64,000 nucleotides of DNA from Rotaria sordida (taxonomy: Eukaryota > Rotifera > Eurotatoria > Philodinida > Philodinidae). The stretch spans positions 62,001 to 126,000 of the forward strand of contig CAJNOL010000324.1 in assembly GCA_905250125.1 (NCBI GenBank), read 5' to 3'. The notes under the pieces are model-generated. The model ran no database searches and was not told the DNA's origin. It worked only from the letters and a program-made list of their open reading frames with translations. Numbering within the stretch: the stretch's first letter is position 1; each line of letters begins with the position of its first letter. The translations under genes were made by a program, and so were the position numbers. Shown here one piece after another: positions 1 to 11,600 of the stretch.

Positions 1-938
1 AGAAAAGCAAAACGATTTTTATGGTTCTAGAAGGTGAAAAGTAATTTATGTCATCCAGAAAACCGATCTTCCACAGATTCTATCAAGCTTCGAAACAAAA
101 ATTTTTATTATCTAGAGATTTTAACAAATGAATTTGTACTGTTTGGAATTGATTTTGAACTTCTCATTCGGTTATAAGAAGAATTTTTCGTTTGTATACT
201 TGTACGTGACTACGTATGAAAAGTAAGTCGATTTTTTTTTTGAAAAATCTAGGCATATTCAGAAGAAAATTTCGATGTTTAGTTTTTAAAAATACTACCT
301 CAATTCACAGTTTTTTTAAACATTGAACAAAGGTCTCTAGTGCTAATTTTTTCAGAGTATGTCGAGTAGAGAGCTGCGGGTCCATGTTTTTTGGACCCGG
401 ACCCGGGCCCCGGAAAAACTAAATTTTCAGACCCGGACCCGGCTGAGTCCAGACCCAGACCCGATCCTCTTTTCACCAATATTTGACACCCTATGTGTAC
501 ATGAACAGAAAAGGGAACACAATTTTAGCTCTTCATTGGAGACTTTAAAGGTCAAATGAGTGTAGAATTATTTCTGACTGTTTCTTTTTCAATTTTGTTA
601 ACTTCAATTGTTATTGTTATATGTTTTCATTCATAACTTAATGCAGACCGGGTCTAACTTTCCTCTTAGGTTTAGACCCGGACCCGGACCCGCAGCTCTC
701 TAATGTCGAGTAACTTAACATAGAAAAATTAGCTTTGAAAAGGTTTATTATCTCGAGATACACGTGTTTTTATTTTGTGAAATGACTTTAAAACATTTTC
801 ATGTGTTCTTTGTCTATACAAAAAAAAAGACCTATGTGTCAATCTTTCATTAGTTCGCAATCCTACAGATATAACAATTCTGTATAATTTTTATGCTAAT
901 AAAATTTCTTTATATTAACAAAAGAGAATAAATCTGAC
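1..938. other. left-edge intron of DNAH10
   Basis: This is the 5' part of the intron after exon 65, on the minus strand. It contains a hAT-type MITE at 367-702 and otherwise no coding signal on either strand. The short plus-strand reading frame at 359-559 lies inside the MITE. Confidence 0.7.
359..710. mobile_element. hAT-type MITE with 8-bp target duplication
   Basis: The 336-bp element at 367-702 has perfect 17-bp terminal inverted repeats, TAGAGAGCTGCGGGTCC and its complement. It is flanked by the identical 8-mer ATGTCGAG at 359-366 and 703-710. An 8-bp duplication with TAGAG-type ends is the hallmark of the hAT superfamily. There is no transposase, so it is non-autonomous. The interior is GC-richer than its surroundings, with repeats of GACCCG. 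The perfect duplication and termini suggest a fairly recent insertion. Confidence 0.88.
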
Positions 939-3900
939 CTGATTGAGGTTGTAATTCAATTAATTGTTCCCACATATCTCTTGCAGATTTTGTATAATAA
1001 CCAATTTCAGCATTTGGATGTAAACCAAATACTTCCGGTGTATTTGTTAATGGTAATGATTCAATATATTCTATAAAATAGAATACGAAAAAAAAACACG
1101 TATAGAAATTAAATTTTTTTAAAATAAATAAAATGATAATTATAACAATAAATAGGTGAAAAACAATAAATAATAAATAAAAAAAACATGCAAAGTGAAT
1201 GGAATACAACGATATGTATTACTTTTAGATAATTTACGCAATTTTCCTGTTTAATAACGTGAATAAAAATGGTGTTTGAAGAAAAAAAAAAAGATTCGTG
1301 GATAGAAGTAAAATATCTCAACCATGCAAAGAATTCTTTTTCTGTGTTTTGGGTTTTTTTTTGTGATTTTTACTTACGTTTTGATGCTTCTAGAATAATT
1401 AAATGTACAACGATATTAAAATTATAATCAAACAAGTTAATTACAAATCCCATTTCCTCTATATTTTTTTTTATTGTAATGGGTGGCTCATAATGAATCA
1501 GATTAAATGTAAATGCAATTTTTTTTCCTCATTTGAATTCATACATCAAACAATAGAAAATTTCAAGCTTTACAAAACTAAAAACTTCACTTTTAAAAAG
1601 AATATTTTGACTTTGCACGATAATCCAATATATTCCCACTGCAGTGTATCGTTATGTTCATGCTTTGAAAAATATTCCTCATGATGGTTTTCTGAGCAAT
1701 AAAGTTTTCTTTTTGAATTAAACTTCAGTTGCAAAGTCTTTATTTGACATTCAAACAACTGTCAAATTTCGTTCTCTGCAAGGTGATGTAGCTGGTGAAT
1801 CACAGTTAGAGCCGATCGGATCCGAATCCTCAACAAGATTACAAGGTTCTTTATAAAAGTGAAGTATACAGTTTTGTAGAACTTGAAATTCGCCATCTTT
1901 CGATATATAGTAAATGATTGAAAAAACTGCATTTATAATTAGTTTGATTCATTACAGTTCATCCGTAATTAAAAAAGAAGCTCTTAGCACAATTCTAGCA
2001 GAATTAAAATGTGAAATACGATAGTACTGTTGGTATTGTGAAAGAGAGAATTGATCAATATATATGTTTCAATTTATGAATTTCTACTTACTATCTTCAA
2101 CACTCTTTTGAGATCATGTTTCACAAAAAAAAAAAATAAGTATAACATTTTCTTTCATTTACCTAATGCAGTTTCTTTAATTGGTAATCCAGTTGGTGGT
2201 GCTTGTTCTTGATTAGCTGTTGGAATATAATAAGTAACATCTTCTGTACGATGAAAATAGAATGGTTGAAATGTATCAAATATAAAATCTCCCATATATT
2301 CATCCATATATGTACGTAAAACACGTCGATCAAAATCATCAATAGCACGACCACCGTACATAACCTTTGAAGAAAGACAGAAGAAAAAAATACAAAAAAA
2401 ACAATAAACAATAAATTTCAACTTACTTCACCAATTAAATATTTTAATGAACCCCATGGAAGTTTTGGATCATTATTAATAACAGCTTTACTTAAATAAG
2501 TATCAAGTATTTGCATACAAACACGAAAATCTGATTCATTAAAATCATATGAAACATTCCAACCAATTTTATCATATTTACGACGTTCTTGTACAACAGC
2601 ATGAAAAAATGCTAAAACAAATACTAATGATGGAAATGCATCACTTGGACAATCATTAAATGCTTGACCAGGAATTTTAAAGTATGTATTACGTAAATTA
2701 AGTTTTAAACCATTAGGTGGTTCCGTAACAACTTTAAGTGAACGTTGTAATATACCAATTGGAAATTTTGGTGTTGGTTCAGTTGTTAACCATAAACGAA
2801 AATCAGGATGTGGTTTAGATAATTTATCTAAATGTTTTTCTAATTCAAATAACCATTTAACTAATAAATGACAATTTTGTAACATTAACCAATAACCACG
2901 ACTAACAGCTTGTTCCATTAGATTAATAGCAACCTAAATAAATTATTTATATTTAAAATTTAAAAAAAAATATTTCTAATCATGTCTCTTTTTTTTTTTC
3001 ATTTCGAAAGTAAATAATATTAGAATTGATAAACTTTATTTGAGAAAAATAGATTTGTCTTTTCGAAACTTATATTAGTAATTGATATTTTTTTTTTGTT
3101 TAGAAATAAAAAAAAAAAAAAAAAGAAATAAAATCTAAATTTAATTTTTATTTAATTATCAAATAATTCTTTTTTATTTCTACCTTTTCTTGTCCTTGAC
3201 CCATAGCTAATAATTTAACTTTTGCAGCACCAAATTCTGTACGTTCAGCTAATTTAAGTAAATCAGTTGTTGGATCACTACCAGGACTTAAAATAAATAT
3301 AATTGGTGATAATGGTGTACTTTGTTCCCAAATAGCTTCAAAATGAATAACAGGTGGTGTAACAAATTGATCACCCATAATTTTTGTAACATATTGTGTT
3401 ATAGCTAAATAAATACGATCAACACGAAAACATCTTAATAACATTAAATTTTGAAATGCAGATGAACGTTGACCATAATCCATTGGAAAATGTTCTTCTT
3501 GTTCTGGTGCATCACTATCGAACCACTAGAAAAGAAAAATAAATTTCTTTGTTTTTTTTTTTCTTATCTTTCTTTTGTAAATCAAAATTTAACCTTTTTC
3601 CAAACATGTTCATTATGTTCAATATCATCAAGTAAAGTAGCAAATTGATTAAAATCTCTTGATAATCTTACACAATCTTCCCATGTTTGATCTTGTATCC
3701 ATAAAAATGGTTTTTTACGTTTTGATTTTTCTAATGATAAATTTCCTTTAATAAAAAAATCTAATTCATCTTGTGTTAAATTTCCACGATCTTGTTCAAG
3801 TTTTATTGTTATATCAAATGAAAATAATAATTTATGTTTTTCAAATATTCCCGTACAACCATAATTATATACATTTAATGTTAATGTATTCATAATATTT

Positions 3901-5609
3901 TTTAAACGACGTTCAAGATTTGGATCAGGTATTGATTTACGTAAAGAAAATTCAAATACATCAAGATAACTTGTTAATGAATATTGATACATTGTATTAA
4001 TAAGAGACATTTCTGAAAGAACAAAAAATAGAATAGCACCACGTTTAGCAGCTGGACGATAACCATCACGAAGTTTTTCTATATCTTTTGATGTTTTTGA
4101 TGCCAAACGTAATCTAAAAAAAAACACACATTTATTTTAGGAAAAAAAAGAGAAATATTGAAGGTTAACCCTTAAAAGTCGAATGTCCCTCTCAAGGGTT
4201 GATTTGACAATTTATCTCGTTCGGAAGCCATTTTTTCCTAGATTTCGCAAGAACGATTCAATTAAAAATTCTGAAACTTTCAGGCTAGATAGATCTTGAC
4301 TAGTAGAGCAAAAGTTGTCATAGATGTAGGATTTCCGGATGCTTTCTCCTATGAGATGTTGGGAACGCAAGGGCCAAAAATGACCTGAAGTCTGCTCGCA
4401 AACAGCCAAAAATATTGTTTCCTTCACTTAGAAGAGAACCAAAATACTGGAAGCTCTATCTAAAAAATAGATGCTACTTCCGATTATTCGATGTAGGATT
4501 TTATTACATCGAATAAACTAAGAAAAATTTCGATCGTTAGAAAACTAGAGTCTATTGGACTGGTTCTAATGTTAGTATGAGACACATTTTATCAACTGAA
4601 TCCGAGTGCGAAAATTTTGCACATGACGAATTCTATTAGATAGATGTTCATTAAAACTTACTTTTCATTAACTTCATCAGCTTTGGATTTTGTTTCATCT
4701 AATGTTGATATTAATTCAACATTATCTAACATATTACCTGTTGAATTAGCTAATTCACGTAAAAGTGCATCTTCAAGATCTTTTAATAATTTTTTATTTA
4801 TTGACATTTCTTGTATAAGACGTTCACGTTGTTCTTCTAATTCTCGTCGTTCATTTTTAACAATAACAGCAAGTAATTGATCTTCAAGACCTTTTAATGT
4901 AACTGTATAATTAATAACCATAGATTTTCCAAAATGTGCTGGTGTTAAACGTGGATTTGGTAATTTTGATGTTAAATAAAGACGAAATGATGGATCATAA
5001 TCAACTTCTTTATCACCTAAAACAACAAATTGTCGTCCTTCAATACCTACAAAAAAAAACAAAAATATAAGAATAATAATTTTATTTCAATAAAAATTCT
5101 AACCTCGAACATTTTTTTCTAAAACATTATCAATAACAGGATCAAAATATTCATCACAATCTTGAAATAATATTGGAAAACCATATTTAATTGACATTTC
5201 CAAATGTTTTAAAAAATCACTATCATGAAATGTTAAAATTTTTAAATTATTTTTTTCTTCACGTTTTTTTATCCATTTTAATGCTTGTTGTTGAGGATCA
5301 ATACAAAATGGAAAACGACTTGATTGTGTTGTTAATATACCATTTTGTACAGATAATTCATCTGGTGGTAAACCTTCACTTGTCCATTTTGATATTTCAA
5401 CATCACTTGTTAATAATTCATCTAAACGTATTGGTTGTGATAATGGAACTTCTTTTTCTAATAAATCTTTTTCCCATAATTCACGTAATAATTCATGACG
5501 AAATTCAAATGTAAATGCACCAACATATGCAAGAAATGATGCACATATTAATGTATCACCAAGTAAACGACGTAATTTATGTTTTAATTCTTCTAAATCA
5601 TTATTCCAA
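939..5609 (-). CDS. DNAH10: DNAH10 exons 59-65: AAA5, AAA6 and start of C-terminal domain
   Basis: Exons: 5104-5609, 4662-5046, 3594-4113, 3184-3525, 2427-2933, 2163-2364, 939-1070. Exon 59 opens AAA5 ([14 protein letters not shown]). Exon 60 carries [17 protein letters not shown], a family signature. Exon 62 begins AAA6 with [16 protein letters not shown]. Exon 63 has [13 protein letters not shown], and exon 65 has [13 protein letters not shown]. After the exon 65 donor (GTCAGA, at 938) no further coding exon is recognisable down to base 1, so the remaining C-terminal exons are expected beyond the window. This is an edge effect and not a truncation of the gene. Confidence 0.9.
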
Positions 5610-8600
5610 CTAAAATGATAAAAATATGAAATTCAATTTGTTTTTTATTTAAAAAATTTTACCGTTGTTTTTCAGATGATAAACCAGAAATAAGTTTATC
5701 AGCAGCTAGAAAATAAAAGAAAAATATTTATGAAATTTAGATAAAACCTAATATTGAATTTTCTTTTTTTTTTGACAGGTAAGATAATTCTTCATCAAAT
5801 AAAGAATTAACGATTAAATCTGCAAGATAGAAAAATCTGATTTCATCTAATCATACCAATTTTTCGTCTTTCCATAATAGCTGTTTCTTCTTCAATAACT
5901 CGTTTTTTCTCCATAGCTTCTTCATAAGTTTTATTTAAATCTGCTAATGTTTTTTGTAAATCACTAATTTGTTGTTGAGTACTATTTAATTCATCTGTTG
6001 CTCGTTTTGCTTCTGCTAGTAATCTCTGTAAACGAAATAGAAAATATCAATTAATATATGAAAAACTAAATAAATAAAAACTAAAATTTACTATGACTAA
6101 ATCAGATTTTGGTTTAACAACACGATAAACTCGAACACAATTTAAAACATTTAATGAATATTTAAGCATTCCAGCACCAGCTTGTGATTTTTTTTTCATT
6201 AATTCAATTAAATACTCATTTTTTTTGTCAGGATCTGGTATAACATTATTAACTTCTTTTAAAAGATTATCTTCAAGCATTTCAAGTATTGTACGTAATT
6301 TTCTTTCTGTTGTTTGTGATAATTTTTCAATAGGAACTTCAAGTAATTGTTTTAAAAATCCAACATCTTTAAAACAAAAAAAAAGAAAAGAAATTATTAA
6401 AAATAATTTTCTTCGAAATAAAAAATATTTTACCAGCCATCATTGCTTGACATTCACCCCATGTATCAGCACTTTGTGGTCGTAAAATAGCAAGAACTGA
6501 ACGACAAACAGTAGCTACAGGAACAGCTGGTTGTTTAAAACCTCTAGAAGAAAGAAACAAATTTTTTTTGCAAAAAAAAAAAAAAAAACAAAGAAATAAA
6601 AACAATTCTTTTACCGAATTTCTGCTACTTGATTATTTGTTATTTCTTTAACAGCTTTTCTAGCTTCTTCTAATGCTGGTAGAGCAGCAGCTAATTCAAC
6701 ATCAGCTTCTCCCTAATCAAATTTAAATAATTAAATTAAATTTTTTGATTTATAAATAAATTAATATTAAACATACCTTTTTCACACTAATTTCAGCTTG
6801 TTTAATATCAAGTGATTTTTTCTTTTCAATTGCTCCACCTTCCATTTCACGTGCTGATGCTGTTTTTTCAGCTATTTCAGCAAGTAATTTTTGACATTCT
6901 TCAGAACGTTTTTGAACTTCTTTTCGTTGTACTTGTAAACGTGCATCAAGTTCTTTTAATTCAACTTGTGCTTCATCAATTTTTTCTAAACCACCAGCAA
7001 GACGTTGTTGCTAAATAAATTAACAAATATAATTTGAAATCAATATAATATATACTATTCAATTCGAAATATAATATAACATTTGATAGAAACATTATAG
7101 AGACCCGCGACTTTTCATCATTCAAGAGAGAAGATCCGGGGTCATTGACACCTAATTGATTAATTGCTGACTCATCAAATTTTGATGATCCCGAATCTTC
7201 TCTATTGAATGACGAAAACCGCAAGTCTCTATGATTTTCCTATCAAAAGTTATATTATATTTTGAAATTGATAATAGATATATATAAAAACTAACTTGTG
7301 CTAAATTTTCTTTATTTTTTCGTTCTAATAATTTTAAATATGTTGAAATAAAATCGAGATAATTTTTTGGTGTTGTAAAATTATGACGACGAAGTTTCTT
7401 AGCAAATTGTTCACTATAATGTTCAACAGATTGATGAACCATAACCATATGTGTCACAATAGCTTGACGGTGTTGTTTCGGTATAAATTCATTCTATTAT
7501 TAGAAGAAAATTAATAAGTATATTTTAAATAGAATTTATATAGCCCATAAAGGAAAAGAAGAAAATTTTAAAAGATATATATCGATAATTTTGACAGAGC
7601 GAGAATCATAGTTTAGCATCTTACTCACAAAACGTTTTTTTATGGAAAACTATATATATATTAAAATGTTAATAAAAAAAAAAAATATGAATTTTATCAA
7701 AATAAAAATAAATCATTTCACTCATTTTTCTTCATTATTAAAAATGCTTACATCTTCAGATAATAATGAAGTTGATACAGCATAAAGAGCTTGTTCAGGC
7801 CAAGGAAGAAACCAATCAATTATAGCATTATTAATCAAACCTATAATCATTACAGAATCTTATCAATAATTTTGTTTTTTTAAATGTTTTTTACCTGGAA
7901 AATTTCGACAACGTGTACGTAATGTATCACCTGTTGGTGACATGCATAACACCACATGTAAATTAATCGAACATTTTGTAACAAAATATTGCCAAATACT
8001 TTCCTTAGCTGGACTGGCTCCATTTTTCATAGCTTCATCTCGAATCTAAATTAATTATAATTTAAAAAATATTTTCTCAACAAAAAAGAAATTTACATTT
8101 CCAATGATGGCTTCACGTTCTTCATCAGCAAATAATGCAGGTACCATACCAGTTGTTAACATATTATTAATTAATTCCAAAAATCCTATATTTTTTTTTT
8201 GTAAAAATATATTAAAATTCTATTTAGAAAAAAAGAAAAAGAACAGAAAATAAACCTTCTTCAGCAACATGTTGATCACCAAACATAAAAACAATTTTTT
8301 TATTTTCCATACCAAGTTTATTATAAAGAATTTTTAAATCTTCACGAAAATGTGTTTCACTATAACCACGACTAAGTTTTATTTCAAATATTTCACAACC
8401 AGCTGAAAATGTTGCTAAACGTGTTACTTTAAAAGAAAATGAAAATAATTAAAATTAAAAATATGTAAAAAAAAAAAAAAAAAAAAAAGAATCTTACATG
8501 AAGCTTTTCCACTACCACCAACACCAACTAATAATGCATTTCCTTTATCCATACGTATTACACGATGAATTCGTGTTAAATGTTCAAGTGCATCTTCAAA

Positions 8601-11600
8601 TAGAACTAAACTCATACGAGTATTTTGTTCATTATATTCTTGAAGAATCTAAAATAAAAGCAAAAAATTTCTAAGAAAATAAATAGAAATTTTGAAAAAT
8701 TATACTTCATCAAATAATGCTTTAGCAGCATCATAATCTTGAATATCTTCATAAATTTTAGCTTCACCAACATCGAGTGCTGTTCGATAATCACCAAAAA
8801 GTGATGGTTGACGAAATATTATTTCACTATGAGGTTTTAATGTTGGTTGATCATTGACTAAACTTTGTAATTTTTCCTGAAAAGAATAAAAAATCGAATT
8901 GTATTTTTTTTATATTCAAAATTAATTTAATTTGAGAAAATTATCAATAAAATATTTCCATATTTGAAAAGATCTATCATGTGTCGAACATCATTTGACT
9001 TTATATTATGACTACTAGTAGGTCTTGTTGAGATGTTTTAGGCTTTTTATCATAAACAAAATACTATTCATTTGAGTGTTCGTATTTTAATCGATTTCTT
9101 ATCAAATCCAAAAACAAAGTTATCTTCCGATGAACATACATCAAGAAATTTTCGATCTGTTGTATCAATTAAACGATCATAAAGTACACGTAAACATTCA
9201 TTACGCCAAACTCGTGTCATTTGAGCAGCTGTTTGAAAACGTTCAGGTGTTGTTGAAACCAAGCCATTAAATATTCGACTTAAATCTCGAAGATTAAATA
9301 TATAATGAAATTTTGATGGTGTTGGTGGAAGTGCATCAAGAATTGAACTTTAAAATAAAAAAACAATAAAATAGATAAAATAAAAATTCAACTTACTGAT
9401 AAAGTTCCATTGTCATTCGAGTTAATATTGGTGCAACTTCTTGTACTTCTTTATTAAATGTTTGTAAATGTCCTTCAAGAATTGAATGATAAATAAGAAA
9501 TAGTGATTCTTCAGATGGAAATGTTATATTGAAAACATTGAATAATGAAATAAATCTTGGGTCAACATCATTTCTTCCACCTCCAGGCTATATAAAAAGA
9601 AAATTCAAAAAATAAATTAATCAAAAATCAAAATAGAAAAAATAAAGAAAGAACAAACTTTTCCCATAGCAGCAATAAAAACCATATCTTGATATTTCTT
9701 CCAATTTAAATCTTTTCCTCGATCATACATTCCACCTTTTTCAAGTAATAATTTCAAAAGTGCTATTGGTTGTTGTGTACCATATGTATCAACTTTTGGC
9801 ATATTTAAATCATCAATAAATACAACTAATTTTTTTCCTGGTGGTGGTCCATATGTATCTTTTGTTCGTTTTTCAACATTAGATTCAAAATTTCTTTGAA
9901 CATCCATCGATGATGTACGTGATGAAAAATTTATATTTAATAAAAGCTAAACCAAAAGAAAAAAATACAGCTATTACCACAAAATCTGTGAGATTACAAT
10001 GTGAAACACGATGTAGCTGGTGTTACTAGCCACAGAAAGATCGTTTTATTCCCTCTATTTTGAAGCACATTTCTTTCTATCCTTTTACTTAATCCTTGAG
10101 AATTGCAATAAGGAAGAAGTTCATATATTAGAACGAAACGTTAATCTGTGATCGTATATCAACAACTTCTGTCACAGTTTGTGACGTGCTCATGATTATG
10201 TGTGTCACGATTAGGGATCTGTGGGAGCAAGTGTTTTTGGTCTGGGACTACTCTTGGTTATAGTCTCGACCCTATTCATTGTACCAGTCCGAGTCTGGTG
10301 TCCTGGTCATAACCCTGGTTCCGATCCGGATTCACTTGCGAGCGTAGTTTCGGTCCTGGTCTCAAGAACTTCTCTTTCCTGTGGGGTCTTGGTCCTGCAC
10401 ATAACTAGTCACGATCTGTGGTGGTCAAAATTTTTACTCTCGATATATCAACACTTTTTTTAGATCGTGTTTTATAAAACAACAAAAGTTCGAATACATT
10501 AAATTTAAAACATACATTTTGATCAGGATTTAATTTTCTTAAAAATGAAGTAATTGTTGCTGTTTTTGATGTACCCGATTCACCAACAAATAAAACTGGT
10601 CTTTTAATACGATAACATAATTGAAGTAACCAATCACTTCGACATGTATCAATTGTTGGAACTAATATTTCATAAAATTTTCTTTCAGGATTATGTACAT
10701 ATTGTGGTACAAGTCTTTTCCATGATATCCAACATTCTTTTGAAGCATCAAAAAAATATTCAAATAATGTTGATTCATGTGTTGGTAATTCATCTAAAAT
10801 AATCAAATAAATACAAAAAAAAAAAAGAATAACAATATCATATTTCTTTTTGTCTTACCAAATTTTGCAGTACCATCAGGTCCTTCATCAACTGAATTCA
10901 TTGAAGCAAGATATTTAACTTGTGCATCAAATGTAACACGTGCCTGTTCTGTTAATCCAGCACCAAGTGACCAATAAAGTGCTTGTAGAAAATAACATGT
11001 ATAAATACTATCTTCAAGTGCATCACTTGTATTTTCATATGGTTGAAGAAGACTTTCAAGCATATAACATAATTGACTTGTCTATAATAAAAAGAATTAT
11101 TCAAAAGAAAAAAATTCTTTTATTTTTTTTTTTTCTGTAGTAAAATTTACCATATTTAAATTTGTTAATGGAATAATTTGTTTAAGTTTTTCACCTTGTT
11201 TACCATCGATAATACCTTCTAAGATTAATGTAATTAATGGTGGAACAAATTTATCAAATAATTGATTAAGACTTTTTTGTTCTTCTTTTTTATCACGTAA
11301 ATTACACCAACGTGTCCAAAATGGACGATATTTTAAATCTTTTGGATCAACAAAAACCTGATAAACAAAAAAATTTTAGATAAAAAAAAAAAATTAAACA
11401 TTTTATTTTACCATTCCACAACGTGAAACAGTAGCTGGACTAGCATATTGAAGATCACCAACTTCAAATAACATAGCACAATGTGATTGTAAACGAATAC
11501 GTTCACCATTAGCTAATGTTAAAAGTTTATTATCATCCATAACGGAATTCTAAAGCAAAAAAAAAAAACAAACAATCGAAACTCATATATTTACAAAATA

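Noticed and set aside
359-559. 66-codon plus-strand ORF with Pro/Asp/Thr-rich sequence
   Set aside because: It lies wholly within the hAT MITE and its flank, and arises from the repeated GACCCG words.
10221-10463. 80-codon plus-strand ORF with hydrophobic residues
   Set aside because: It sits inside the MITE at 9975-10480 in a dynein intron, and its sequence reflects GGTCCTGGT-like repeats.
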